The position numbers were made by a program, and so were the translations under genes. The notes beneath the pieces are model-generated. The model was not told the DNA's origin and searched no databases. It worked only from the letters and a program-made list of their open reading frames with translations. This document shows positions 1 through 8,055 of a DNA stretch of 64,000 bases, one piece after another. Position 1 is the stretch's first letter; each line of letters starts with the position of its first letter. This DNA is from Deltaproteobacteria bacterium (GTDB taxonomy: Bacteria > Myxococcota_A > UBA796 > GCA-2862545), in NCBI GenBank assembly GCA_006226595.1, contig SBGP01000069.1, forward strand, positions 62,001 to 126,000, read 5' to 3'.

Positions 1-1806
1 GAAGCCTGGCGCGCCGTCCGCCTCGACCTGCACCTCGACAAGCGCGAGATCCTCACCTGGTACCTCAACCGGGCGAGCTTCGGGCCGGGTACGGTCGGCA
101 TCCAGGCCGCAGCTCGCCAGACCTTCGACGAGGAGGCCCGCAGCCTGTCGCTCTCCGAAGCCGCACTCCTCGTCGGCGCCCTCCGCGCCCCTTCCCGCTT
201 GCATCCCTCCGTGGACCTCGATGCCGCGCGGACCGAGCGACACCGCGTGCTCGAGCGCATGCGGGTGACCGGGGTCATCGCCGCCGAGGAGGCCGAGCGC
301 GCGGAGGCCGAGCCCATCGAGCTCCGCCGGCCCGCATCTCCGGGAGACGCCCCGCACTTTGCCGCCCACCTGCTCGCCAGCCACCCCGACACACGTATTC
401 ACAGCACCCTGGACCTGCGGCTGCAGCGCGAGGTCGAGGCGGTGGTCGCCGAGCAGCTCGCGCGGCTCTCGGGGCGCTCGGTGGACCATGCCGCCGTGCT
501 CGTTGCCGAGCTCACCGACCGCGGTCCGGTGGTGCGCGCGTGGGTCGGCTCCGGCGACTGGACCGCCGACGACGGCGAGAACGACGGCGTGCGCACCCTG
601 CGCTCACCAGGAAGCGCCCTCAAGCCCTTTCTGTACGCGCTGGCCTTCGAGAAGGGCTGGTCCGCCAGCGACGTCCTCGCGGACCTGCCGGTGTCGTACA
701 CGACGAGCCACGGCTCGTGGTCGCCGCGAAACTACGGCGAGGACTTCGCCGGACCCGTGTCCCTGCGTACCGCGCTCGCGACCAGCGCGAACATTCCCGC
801 GGTTCGCCTGCTCGACGACCTCGGCGTCGCCACGCTCCAGGAACGCCTCGTCGCGCTCGGCCTGCCGCTCACCGAGCCCGCGAGCAGCTATGGGCTGGGC
901 CTGGCTCTCGGCGGTGGCGAGGTCACCCTCGAGCAGCTCGTCACCGCCTATGCCGCCCTGGCCGACGGCGGGCGCTGGCGTCCCCTGGCCCTCGCCGACG
1001 CTCCCGAGGTCGAGGCCGTGCCCGTCTACCCGCCGATGGCCGTGTGGCAGGTCGCGGACGTGCTCTCCGATCCGGTGGCCCGCGCCCCGGGCTTCGGCCG
1101 TGACTCGGTGCTCGCCCGCGCGTACCCCGCCGCCGCGAAGACCGGCACCTCCACGGGCTTTCGCGACAACTGGACCGCCGGGTTCACCGACCGCTGGGTA
1201 GTCGGCGTGTGGGTCGGCAACTTCGACGGCAGCCCGATGGGCGACGTGAGCGGCATCACTGGAGCCGGCCCGATCTGGGCGGCGACGATGGACCTGGCGA
1301 CCGGGGGCGAGAGCCGACCGTTCGATCCGCCGGGCGCCACGATCGAGCGGCAGACCTGCGCGCTCTCGGGCCTCACGCCGGGGGCTCACTGCCCACGCAC
1401 CCACGACCACCGCGTGCCCGCCGACAGTCCCGCGCCCGCGACCTGCGACTGGCACGACGCCTGCGGGGTGCGCTGGCCCGCGGAGTACCTGGGCTGGGCC
1501 ACCGAGCGTGGCTTGCTCGGCGCATGTCAGGGCGGCGGGGCCGGCGCGATCGCCTACCCGACGGACGGCGCGGTGCTCTACGTGGACCCCCGCCTGCCCG
1601 CCGCACACCAGCGCGTCCCTCTTCGCGCCGCGGCCCCGGCCGGCGCTCGCGCGACCTGGCACGTCGATGGCCGGGCGATCGCCGAGGTCGACGCCGAGAG
1701 CACGGCCCTGTGGACGCCCACCACCCGCGGCGAGCACGAGGTCAGCCTGCACCTGGATGGCGAGGAGGTCGGTCGGGTGCGGGTGACCGTGGGTGGCGTC
1801 GAGTAG
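1..1806 (+). CDS. pbpC: Penicillin-binding protein 1C, 5'-truncated by window edge
   Basis: Bifunctional peptidoglycan synthase of the PbpC family, acting at the outer face of the inner membrane. The reading frame is open from base 1, so the start and the catalytic part of the glycosyltransferase (GT51) domain lie outside the window. The first ~70 codons still match the end of GT51 (ILTWYLNRASFGPGT). The transpeptidase domain follows with SALK (catalytic Ser at codon 205, Lys 208), SAN, and KTG at codon 380. The last ~90 codons form a beta-sandwich like BiPBP_C, the usual PbpC tail. This is one of two pbpC genes in the window (the other is at 19327-21660). The next gene begins 31 bases downstream. 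Because PbpC is often encoded beside a bacterial alpha-2-macroglobulin, another such gene may lie upstream; this is inference only. Confidence 0.93.
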   Translation, partial: EAWRAVRLDLHLDKREILTWYLNRASFGPGTVGIQAAARQTFDEEARSLSLSEAALLVGALRAPSRLHPSVDLDAARTERHRVLERMRVTGVIAAEEAERAEAEPIELRRPASPGDAPHFAAHLLASHPDTRIHSTLDLRLQREVEAVVAEQLARLSGRSVDHAAVLVAELTDRGPVVRAWVGSGDWTADDGENDGVRTLRSPGSALKPFLYALAFEKGWSASDVLADLPVSYTTSHGSWSPRNYGEDFAGPVSLRTALATSANIPAVRLLDDLGVATLQERLVALGLPLTEPASSYGLGLALGGGEVTLEQLVTAYAALADGGRWRPLALADAPEVEAVPVYPPMAVWQVADVLSDPVARAPGFGRDSVLARAYPAAAKTGTSTGFRDNWTAGFTDRWVVGVWVGNFDGSPMGDVSGITGAGPIWAATMDLATGGESRPFDPPGATIERQTCALSGLTPGAHCPRTHDHRVPADSPAPATCDWHDACGVRWPAEYLGWATERGLLGACQGGGAGAIAYPTDGAVLYVDPRLPAAHQRVPLRAAAPAGARATWHVDGRAIAEVDAESTALWTPTTRGEHEVSLHLDGEEVGRVRVTVGGVE

Positions 1807-1837
1807 TACGGTCGCCCGACCCTGACTCGGAGATCGG

Positions 1838-2740
1838 ATGTCCCGCCTGCTCGCCCTGCTGTTGCTCGCCGGCTGCCCCAAGCCCGCCCCCACCGAGCCC
1901 CCGGCGGCGGCGGTCGAGCCCGCCCCCGAGCCCGAGGCCCCCGCGGACCCGATCGAGGCCAGGTTCCAGCAGGCGGATGCCAGCGGCGACGGTGCGATCC
2001 AGCGCGAGGAGCTCGTCGACATCACCGGCGGAGACGGCGAAGCCACCGAGCTCATCGCGATGTTCGACGTGAACGGCAATGCCCAGATGGACCGCGACGA
2101 GTTCGGCGCCTTCGCGCGCTCGACCCAGAGCCTGCTCGAGGTCGAGCCCTCCGAGATCGCGCAGTACCCGCGCTACGGTGCGAACGCGGCGGCGAGCTTC
2201 GCGTACATGGACGCCAACAAGGACGGCGCGGTGACACCGGACGAGGTGGGGCCCGAAGCGGGCCTGCTCGACACGGACGGCAGCGGGGACCTCTCCGCGG
2301 CCGAGATCGAGCCGCTGATCTACGCGACCATCGACGTGGCGTTCATCGACGTGCTGCAGGACAAGCTCCACACCGTGGGCTCGCAGACGAGCTTCACGGC
2401 GGCGCATCTCGCGCGCGCCGTGCGCCTGCTTCCCGAAGACTTCGGGGCCGGTCCCGAGGACCTCGCCGCCCACGACGCCGACGGCAACGGCGAGCTGGCG
2501 GGAGACGAGCTGCGCGCCTGGCTCATCGCGGGCGCCGAGCAGGCGCAGTGGACCTGGGCCGACGCGAACGGCGACGGGATGGTCGACGGCGGTGAGCTCG
2601 CCACGCGCATGGTCGTGCCCAAGGAGGCGCAGCCCTCCCTGTTCAAGGACCTCGGCGTGAAGGGCAAGAGCCTCGACCGCGACGCCTTTGCCCGCTTCCG
2701 CGCGCTCGCCCGCGACGCCTTCGCCAACCGCCCCCAGTAG
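1838..2740 (+). CDS. EF-hand calcium-binding lipoprotein
   Basis: A 300-residue exported protein with a short hydrophobic leader ending in a lipobox (LLAGC, Cys13), so it is probably a lipoprotein. A Pro/Ala/Glu-rich linker (about 14-37) is followed by at least six EF-hand-like loops of the DxDxDG type: DASGDGAIQREE, DVNGNAQMDRDE, DANKDGAVTPDE, DTDGSGDLSAAE, DADGNGELAGDE and DANGDGMVDGGE. Most keep Asp at positions 1, 3 and 5 and Glu/Asp at 12, so calcium binding is likely. The second loop (DVNGNAQMDRDE) has Asn at positions 3 and 5. The ATG is preceded by a purine-rich GGAGATCGG. It follows pbpC by 31 bases and precedes the MaoC gene by 8, suggesting one transcription unit. The specific role is unknown. 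Confidence 0.85.
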   Translation: MSRLLALLLLAGCPKPAPTEPPAAAVEPAPEPEAPADPIEARFQQADASGDGAIQREELVDITGGDGEATELIAMFDVNGNAQMDRDEFGAFARSTQSLLEVEPSEIAQYPRYGANAAASFAYMDANKDGAVTPDEVGPEAGLLDTDGSGDLSAAEIEPLIYATIDVAFIDVLQDKLHTVGSQTSFTAAHLARAVRLLPEDFGAGPEDLAAHDADGNGELAGDELRAWLIAGAEQAQWTWADANGDGMVDGGELATRMVVPKEAQPSLFKDLGVKGKSLDRDAFARFRALARDAFANRPQ

Positions 2741-2748
2741 GAGCCCCC

Positions 2749-3162
2749 ATGGCCGCCCTCGACCTCACCGTCGGGCAGACCGCGACCCGCTCGCTCACCT
2801 TCACCCAGCGTCACGTGGACCTGTACGCCGAGATCAGCGGCGATCGGAACCCGCTGCACTTCGACCCCGAGTTCGTGGCCGCGACCCCGTTCGGCCGCCC
2901 GGTCGTGCACGGCGGGCTGACCAGCGGCATCCTCAACGCGCTGGTCGCCGAGGACATGCCAGGGCCCGGCACCGTGTTCATGAGCATGGACCTCAAGTTC
3001 ACCGCGCCCGTGTTCATCGGCGACACCATCACCGCGACGGCCGAGGTGCTCGAGGTCCACGAGCGCAAGCCCGTGTGCCAGCTCGCGGTGCGCATCGTGC
3101 GCAGCGACGGCACCGAGGTCCTCACGGGCACGACGTGGTGCTACCGGTTCATGCCCGGCTGA
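2749..3162 (+). CDS. MaoC-like (R)-specific enoyl-CoA hydratase
   Basis: A 137-residue single hot-dog-fold protein of the MaoC/PhaJ type. Such enzymes hydrate trans-2-enoyl-CoA to (R)-3-hydroxyacyl-CoA in the cytoplasm. The family active-site pattern is clear: YAEISGDRNPLHFDPEFV with the catalytic Asp and His, followed by VVHGGLTSGI. Length is typical for the stand-alone form. The ATG has a good ribosome site (AGGAGCCCCC) and lies 8 bases after the EF-hand gene. Substrate chain length cannot be read from the sequence. It is an ordinary metabolic gene between two lipoprotein genes, so a functional link to them is not evident. Confidence 0.88.
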   Translation: MAALDLTVGQTATRSLTFTQRHVDLYAEISGDRNPLHFDPEFVAATPFGRPVVHGGLTSGILNALVAEDMPGPGTVFMSMDLKFTAPVFIGDTITATAEVLEVHERKPVCQLAVRIVRSDGTEVLTGTTWCYRFMPG

Positions 3163-3202
3163 TCGGGTGGTCGCGGCCGAGCGCTCAGGGCATGCTCTGC
3201 CC

Positions 3203-4390
3203 ATGCTTCGACCCCTCCCCCTGCTGCTTCTCGTCGCCTGCGGCGGCGGCCTCCCCGACGCCGACAACCCGATGGGTCTGTTCTCGATGCGGTGGGAACC
3301 CGTACTCGACGCCAGCGAGGACATGGACTTCTCCTTCGGCGAAGACCGGGCCTGGGTCGTCGTCGACGAGGAGCTCACCGTCTACGATGCCGAGTGGACG
3401 CAGATCATGCGCGTGGGCGACGTCCAGGCGGTCGGCGCGGTGCTCGACATCGGCGTGTGGCTCACCAACGGGTTGGTGCTGCGCTCGGAGGCCGGAAGCG
3501 GCGGCAGCCTGCTCACCCTGCCCACCGAGCTCGGCACGCCGATCGACATCCGGCGCGGCGACGGCGGCGAGCTGTGGATCCTCGGTGAGGCGAGCACCGG
3601 CGGCGCCATCGCCTCCTCGACGGACGGCGGCAACACGTGGATCGTGCGCGCCACCGAGCTCACCGCGGGGGGCGAGCTGCCCGAGACGCTGAAGCTGCGC
3701 AGCACGCTGGGTGGCGTCACCGTCGTCGACGCGACGAACACGACGGCTGGCACCAGCTCGACGTGGAAGGTCACGGGCTCGGGCGCCGAGGAGTGGCTCG
3801 ACGGCGCGTTCCTCGAGTACCCGGCCGCGCGCATCGACGGCGGCTGGGTCGGCAACCTCGTCGACCGCCGCGAGCAGTACGACGCGACGCCGGTGGGCTA
3901 CGCCGACTCCTGGGCTCCGGACGCCGCGGACGGTTGGGCCTGGACCCACGCGGTCGGCATCGACCTGTCGCCCGAGCGCGTGCCGCTCACCGTGGTCGGG
4001 GCCGATGCCAACTCGATCGTGTACGCCCACGACACGGTGACCCTGTACCGCACCACCACCGCCTTCTCGCCGGACAACGACCAGACCGCGGACATCGAGC
4101 CCGGCTACCAGTGCTCGGTTCGCCACCGCATTGACTGGACCGAGGAGTCCAGCGGGCTCGTGCGCGACAGCCGCGTGCGCAACGGCTTCACCGAGGAGGT
4201 GTGGCTCTACGAGATCGCCGCGGACGGTCTCGTCCCGCTGCACGATGACGCCATCGCCCCCGAGAGCGGCGCCGACGTCGCGGTGGGCCTCGAGCGGTGG
4301 ATGTACGTCGCCGATGCGGATGGCACCTGCCTGTACATGATCACCGGCAAGGACATGACCGGCGGGGACTTCTGGATCGAGCCCCGATAG
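3203..4390 (+). CDS. Predicted lipoprotein, function unknown
   Basis: A 395-residue protein. The ATG at 3203 was chosen because it puts a lipoprotein leader at the N terminus (MLRPLPLLLLVAC, lipobox LLVAC) directly before a Gly-rich stretch. An in-frame upstream start at 3167 would bury that signal. The mature part has alternating hydrophobic and charged segments, suggesting beta strands. Two pieces (EDRAWVVVDEELTVYDAEW and ASSTDGGNTWIVRATEL) resemble blades of BNR / sialidase-type propellers, the second being close to the SxDGGxTW Asp-box. A beta-propeller is therefore a reasonable guess. Gene ends 4 bases before the convergent Nudix gene. No catalytic motif recognised. Confidence 0.75.
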   Translation: MLRPLPLLLLVACGGGLPDADNPMGLFSMRWEPVLDASEDMDFSFGEDRAWVVVDEELTVYDAEWTQIMRVGDVQAVGAVLDIGVWLTNGLVLRSEAGSGGSLLTLPTELGTPIDIRRGDGGELWILGEASTGGAIASSTDGGNTWIVRATELTAGGELPETLKLRSTLGGVTVVDATNTTAGTSSTWKVTGSGAEEWLDGAFLEYPAARIDGGWVGNLVDRREQYDATPVGYADSWAPDAADGWAWTHAVGIDLSPERVPLTVVGADANSIVYAHDTVTLYRTTTAFSPDNDQTADIEPGYQCSVRHRIDWTEESSGLVRDSRVRNGFTEEVWLYEIAADGLVPLHDDAIAPESGADVAVGLERWMYVADADGTCLYMITGKDMTGGDFWIEPR

Positions 4391-4394
4391 GCGT

Positions 4395-5033
4395 TCACGC
4401 GTTCGTGCGCGCCATGTGCAAGATGTCCTCGGGCCCGAAGCGGCGGCCATCGAGCGGCGGGAGCGGGATGCCGAGGACCTCGGCGAAGAGGCCCATCGCC
4501 TCGTAGAGCACCAGGGCGCTGCCGCCGTACATCACGTGGCCTTCGTGCTCGAACACCGGCGAGACCCAGACCTGGCCTTCCATCTCGAAGGGCACGCCCT
4601 CCCATGCCGGACGTGCCAGCCACTCGCGGAGGTCGAAGCGCAGCACCTTCGCGACCTCTTCGGGCTCGGGGACGAGCGCGGTGTCGGAGACCAGGCCGAC
4701 GAAGGGCTCGAGGCGGTAGTCCGAGGTGTACAGCGGCCAGCTGGACAGGCGGCCGAGCACGTCGATGTCGCCGAAGCCGAGCTCTTCGCGCGCCTCGCGC
4801 AGCGCCGTGTGCTCGATGTCCGCATCGCCATCTTCGGGCTTGCCGCCGGGAAAGCCGACCTCGTTCGCGTGTCGCCGGAGGGTCGCGGCCCGCACGATGG
4901 CGAGCACCTGCGGCTGCGCGGACCACACCACCGGCACCAGGACCCCGGCTTCGAGGTGATTGGTGCGCCCGGGGAGAGCGGGCCAGCGCTGGGGCTGGTG
5001 GGCGCGAAACACGGCACGGAGGCGATCGAGCAT
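4395..5033 (-). CDS. Nudix hydrolase, CoA pyrophosphatase type
   Basis: A 212-residue Nudix protein of the UPF0035 / NudL (CoA diphosphatase) group, which cleaves CoA and derivatives to phosphopantetheine and 3',5'-ADP. The group signature (L..R...LR.H...V.FPGG..D) is present at residues ~46-69 as LRRHANEVGFPGGKPED. The Nudix box continues as TALREAREELGF (77-88) with the metal-binding Glu residues. The ATG at 5033 sits only two bases after a GGGAGG; an in-frame GTG at 5054 is the alternative. Convergent with the upstream lipoprotein and divergent from the TetR gene at 5146. Cytoplasmic housekeeping role is likely. Confidence 0.85.
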   Translation of the reverse strand: MLDRLRAVFRAHQPQRWPALPGRTNHLEAGVLVPVVWSAQPQVLAIVRAATLRRHANEVGFPGGKPEDGDADIEHTALREAREELGFGDIDVLGRLSSWPLYTSDYRLEPFVGLVSDTALVPEPEEVAKVLRFDLREWLARPAWEGVPFEMEGQVWVSPVFEHEGHVMYGGSALVLYEAMGLFAEVLGIPLPPLDGRRFGPEDILHMARTNA

Positions 5034-5145
5034 GACCTCCCATAGCTGGTCCACGCCGGGTGGGTCGGCAGCGACACCGTGTTCCGCGGAGGTCCCGGGT
5101 CGCCTCGACCGCGAGGTCGGAGGTAGAACACTGCCGAGGAGGACG

Positions 5146-5721
5146 ATGGACGGACGCAGCAAGCCGCGCCCCGGCGTCGAGGCCCAGCGACGCGCGATTC
5201 TCGAGGCCGCGCTCGCCCTGTTCGGCGAGCGGGGCTCCTCGCAGACGTCCATTGCCGAGCTCTGCCGCCACGCCGGCGTGTCCCGCCCGACCTTCTACCG
5301 CTGCTTCGAGGACAAGGACGCGGTCGTCGCCGCGCTCTACGACGAGGCCGTGCACTCGCCCATCCGCGATGCCCTGGTCGCGATGCAGCGCGCCGAAACC
5401 GAGGGAGAGGCGGTGGTCGGCCGGGTCGTGGATGCCATCTTCGACCAGCGTGCGCACGCCGAGTTCCTGTTCGCGGAGGCCCGAGATCCGGACAGCCCCG
5501 CCGCCGCGATGATCCGCGCCGCATACGCCCAGATCGTACCGGCGCTCCAGGCCGGGCAGCGCGCTCGCGGCTTGCGCGAGAGCTCACCGATCGTGCTCGA
5601 AGCCCTGCTCGTCGCCTGGCAGTGGATGGTCGCCACGCACCTGTCCGAGGGCGACGCCGCACGAGCGAAGGTCCGTGACGCCGCGTGGGAGCTGACCCGA
5701 CAGGTCTTCACCGCCCGCTGA
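5146..5721 (+). CDS. TetR-family transcriptional regulator
   Basis: A 191-residue protein. The N-terminal ~60 residues are a TetR helix-turn-helix domain (AILEAALALFGERG, then IAELCRHAGVSRPTFYRCF). The C-terminal part is helical and would hold the ligand pocket, with no obvious similarity. Start at ATG 5146 is supported by GAGGAGG six to eight bases upstream. It ends 82 bases before the membrane-protein gene at 5804, and the intervening region carries a perfect palindrome (5771-5794) that is a strong candidate for its operator. Likely a local repressor of the downstream gene; ligand unknown. Confidence 0.9.
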   Translation: MDGRSKPRPGVEAQRRAILEAALALFGERGSSQTSIAELCRHAGVSRPTFYRCFEDKDAVVAALYDEAVHSPIRDALVAMQRAETEGEAVVGRVVDAIFDQRAHAEFLFAEARDPDSPAAAMIRAAYAQIVPALQAGQRARGLRESSPIVLEALLVAWQWMVATHLSEGDAARAKVRDAAWELTRQVFTAR

Positions 5722-5770
5722 GTCGGCGACGGCTCGGCGACGACACCTGGACACGGGTCGTCCTCGCCGC

Positions 5771-5794
5771 TAATCTTACTAGACTGTAAGATTA
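5771..5794. promoter_or_regulatory. Palindromic operator, probable TetR site
   Basis: Perfect inverted repeat with 9-base arms and a 6-base spacer: TAATCTTAC-N6-GTAAGATTA. It is strikingly A+T-rich for this genome and lies 9 bases before the ATG of the membrane-protein gene, in the gap between that gene and the TetR gene. Size and symmetry are typical of TetR dimer sites. Binding here would block transcription or early elongation of the downstream gene. Confidence 0.75.
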
Positions 5795-5803
5795 GGAGCT
5801 CCC

Positions 5804-6628
5804 ATGCTCGGCACCGCCACCGCCCCCCGGGCGCCCTCCTCCGTGTTCCGTCCGCTGGCTCGCACCTGCAGTGCGACGACCCTGCGCTTCTTCGCCGGTT
5901 GGACCGCGGTCTTCTGGGGTGGCGTCGGCGTGTGTGCCGCGCTGTTCTTCGTGGGCGTGCTCGACTTCGCGACCAGCGCCAAGGCCGGTCTGTACGCCGT
6001 GAGCGTGTGGCTCAACGCCTGCCTGCTCGTGTTCGCGCTGCCCGCGAACCGGGAGCGGCCGCGGCTCGCCGTGTACCACGACGCCCTCGTGGTGTGGATG
6101 CTGTCCTACTTCATGACCAACGCCCTGTGGGAGATCCCGTGGGTGCTCGCGTCCCCTTTCGTGTTCGACGGGCTCCACACACTGGACGACGTGGTGGCGT
6201 GGACCGACTGGATGCGCGAGAGCCCACTGCACATGACGTGGTGGATGCTCGCCTCGTTCAGCGCGGTGGACCTGCGCACGGTCAACCACGACCCCACCTT
6301 CTACACGCTCGAGCTGTACGCCTTCGTGAACGTCGCCACGGTGCTGTGGTTCTTCAAGCTCAACCGCGAGCGCTCGCCGTTTCGCTACCTGATCCCGGTG
6401 CTCGGCGCGGGCGAGCCGGTCGCCGCGACCTTCATCTTCTCGGGCTCCGAGGTGTTCTCGGGCTTCGCGAACATGCCCGGCGGGACCGCCGACACGCTGC
6501 TCGCCCTGGTGTGGACCCAGTATCAGTACCTGCTGTTCCCGCTCGTGTTCGGCGCGCTGTCGTGCCGCCTGCTGCTCGACGACTGGCGCCGCGCGCCCCA
6601 CCTCTACCCGGAGGTCGACGACACGTGA
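5804..6628 (+). CDS. Multi-pass membrane protein, function unknown
   Basis: A 274-residue inner-membrane protein with about seven hydrophobic segments (for example AVFWGGVGVCAALFFVGVL, GLYAVSVWLNACLLVFAL, LVVWMLSYFMTNALWEIPWV and LLALVWTQYQYLLFPLVF). Several conserved-looking polar or aromatic residues lie inside helices (TNALWEIPW, MTWWMLASFSAVDLR). The TNxLWE pattern is faintly reminiscent of the EXPERA/emopamil-binding fold, but this is not strong enough for a call. It directly follows a TetR gene and its palindromic operator, so it is probably the regulated target. The ribosome site AGGAG overlaps the operator's right edge. Confidence 0.7.
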   Translation: MLGTATAPRAPSSVFRPLARTCSATTLRFFAGWTAVFWGGVGVCAALFFVGVLDFATSAKAGLYAVSVWLNACLLVFALPANRERPRLAVYHDALVVWMLSYFMTNALWEIPWVLASPFVFDGLHTLDDVVAWTDWMRESPLHMTWWMLASFSAVDLRTVNHDPTFYTLELYAFVNVATVLWFFKLNRERSPFRYLIPVLGAGEPVAATFIFSGSEVFSGFANMPGGTADTLLALVWTQYQYLLFPLVFGALSCRLLLDDWRRAPHLYPEVDDT

Positions 6629-6661
6629 GGTAGGCTGCCCGCCACTCTTGGAGGCATGCCG

Positions 6662-7447
6662 ATGAGCACACCCGAGCTGCCGGGCCCCAGCGAAGAAGAG
6701 GTCCACATCCACTCCGCCGCCGACGGCCAGGTCGGACCGCTGTCGCGCTTCGCGCTCAAGGCGAAGCTCGATGCCGGCGAGCTCAAGCCCACCGACAGCT
6801 TCTGGTTCGCGGGCATGGACGAGTGGCGCCCGCTCTCGGCGCGACCGGAGCTGTGGGAGGGCCTGCCCGATCCGAACTCGGTGCTCAGCGAGGACGACCG
6901 CCTCGATGGCGTGTTTAGCAACCTGGTCCAGGCGAGCTGGGACTACCACGCGGACCACAAGTTCGCGTCGCACGTGGACGAGGTGTTCCTCGGCGCGATC
7001 ATCACCGGCTACCTCGACAACGGCTGGTCGCTGATCGACATCACGTCGGACGGGACCCACCACTACCTGCGCTTCGAGGACATGGGCGACCACAGCCGCT
7101 CCATCGTGCGCTTCACCCACCTGACGCCGCAGCTGGCGCTGTCCCAGGTGCTCGGACACCGGGCGAGCGTGGTCATCGGCTACGGCGAGCGCATCAAGAA
7201 CTTCAGCAAGGTCTGGGGAGCGATCAAGGCCGAGTACAAGTCCGGCTTCCTCTCCGGCGACACGCCCGGCACCATCAGCGTCGATGGCGACATCTCCTCG
7301 CAGTACGTCTACTGCCAGGTGCCGCTGTTCCTGTGCATCGACGACTACGTGAGTCGTTCCTACGAGATCGACTACCCCAAGCTCGACTCGCACCTCGACG
7401 CCACCACCCATGCGCTGCGCAAGTACCTGCGCGCGCGCTTCGCCTGA
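6662..7447 (+). CDS. GYF_2-domain protein with unknown C-terminal domain
   Basis: A 261-residue cytoplasmic protein. Residues ~10-65 form a GYF_2 (DUF4339) module: VHIHSAADGQVGPLSRFAL, then LDAGELKPTDSFWFAGMDEW, with the characteristic GP and final W. Such modules bind partners or peptides. The remaining ~170 residues match no family I recognise but resemble the whole product of the next gene (see findings). The second ATG at 6662 was preferred over 6656 because GGAGG then has normal spacing. The next gene begins 16 bases after this stop, so the two are likely co-transcribed. Confidence 0.75.
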   Translation: MSTPELPGPSEEEVHIHSAADGQVGPLSRFALKAKLDAGELKPTDSFWFAGMDEWRPLSARPELWEGLPDPNSVLSEDDRLDGVFSNLVQASWDYHADHKFASHVDEVFLGAIITGYLDNGWSLIDITSDGTHHYLRFEDMGDHSRSIVRFTHLTPQLALSQVLGHRASVVIGYGERIKNFSKVWGAIKAEYKSGFLSGDTPGTISVDGDISSQYVYCQVPLFLCIDDYVSRSYEIDYPKLDSHLDATTHALRKYLRARFA

Positions 7448-7463
7448 GCGGAAGGAGATCCCC

Positions 7464-7991
7464 ATGTTCGGACTGCTTGCAGCCTTCCAGCACTCCGCCG
7501 AGATGCGCGAGTCCAAGGACGAGATGCTCATCGGCGAGATCGTGCGCGCCATGGCTCGCCAGGGCTTCCCGTCGATCCAGTTCCGCGCCGGCAACGACCG
7601 CCAGTACGTGCGCTTCAAGACCGTGACCGACCCCGTCCTGCACACGGTCACCGTGGTCCTCGACCGCAAGACGGGCAGCGGCGCGCTCTCCGCGGCCATC
7701 CTCGGCAGCAAGGCCACGCTCAAGATCACCGCCGAGATCATGAACCGCGTCGCCGACCCCGACGACCTGATCGCGATGTACAAGACCGACTTCGCGAACA
7801 TCTTCAAGATGCCCGTGATGGGCGGCATCAAGCTCAACCACGAGCTGAACAGCGTGTTCGCGACGACGACGAAGGTCATCGAGATCGACCACTACGTGAA
7901 CAAGGGCGATGCCGGCGTCGAGAAGATGGTGGCCATGCTCTCGGGCACGATTGGCGAGCTCAAGGAAAAGCTCGAGCCCTACAAGCGCTGA
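7464..7991 (+). CDS. Conserved hypothetical, paralog of upstream C-terminal domain
   Basis: A 175-residue soluble protein with no signal peptide or recognised domain. The ATG at 7464 has AAGGAGATCCCC in front. Its layout parallels the C-terminal part of the upstream GYF_2 protein: an N-terminal helix ending in a DE pair (SKDEMLIGEIV versus SHVDEVFLGAII), a strand with QYVRF versus HYLRF, a segment LSAAILGSKATLKITAEIM versus LSQVLGHRASVVIGYGERI, and then Y-K-hydrophobic motifs. The two seem to be tandem duplicates, with GYF_2 fused to only one. Function unknown; a two-subunit assembly is possible. Confidence 0.7.
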   Translation: MFGLLAAFQHSAEMRESKDEMLIGEIVRAMARQGFPSIQFRAGNDRQYVRFKTVTDPVLHTVTVVLDRKTGSGALSAAILGSKATLKITAEIMNRVADPDDLIAMYKTDFANIFKMPVMGGIKLNHELNSVFATTTKVIEIDHYVNKGDAGVEKMVAMLSGTIGELKEKLEPYKR

Positions 7992-8055
7992 CAGTTTTTG
8001 TCTTCGGCCCGGACGGCGGTTCGGCGGTGGATACATCGGAGTCCCTGGAGGACCG

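Noticed and set aside
5804-6628. Call of the membrane protein as an EXPERA/emopamil-binding sterol isomerase-like protein
   Set aside because: Only a short TNALWE segment is reminiscent. The catalytic residues of the family could not be placed.
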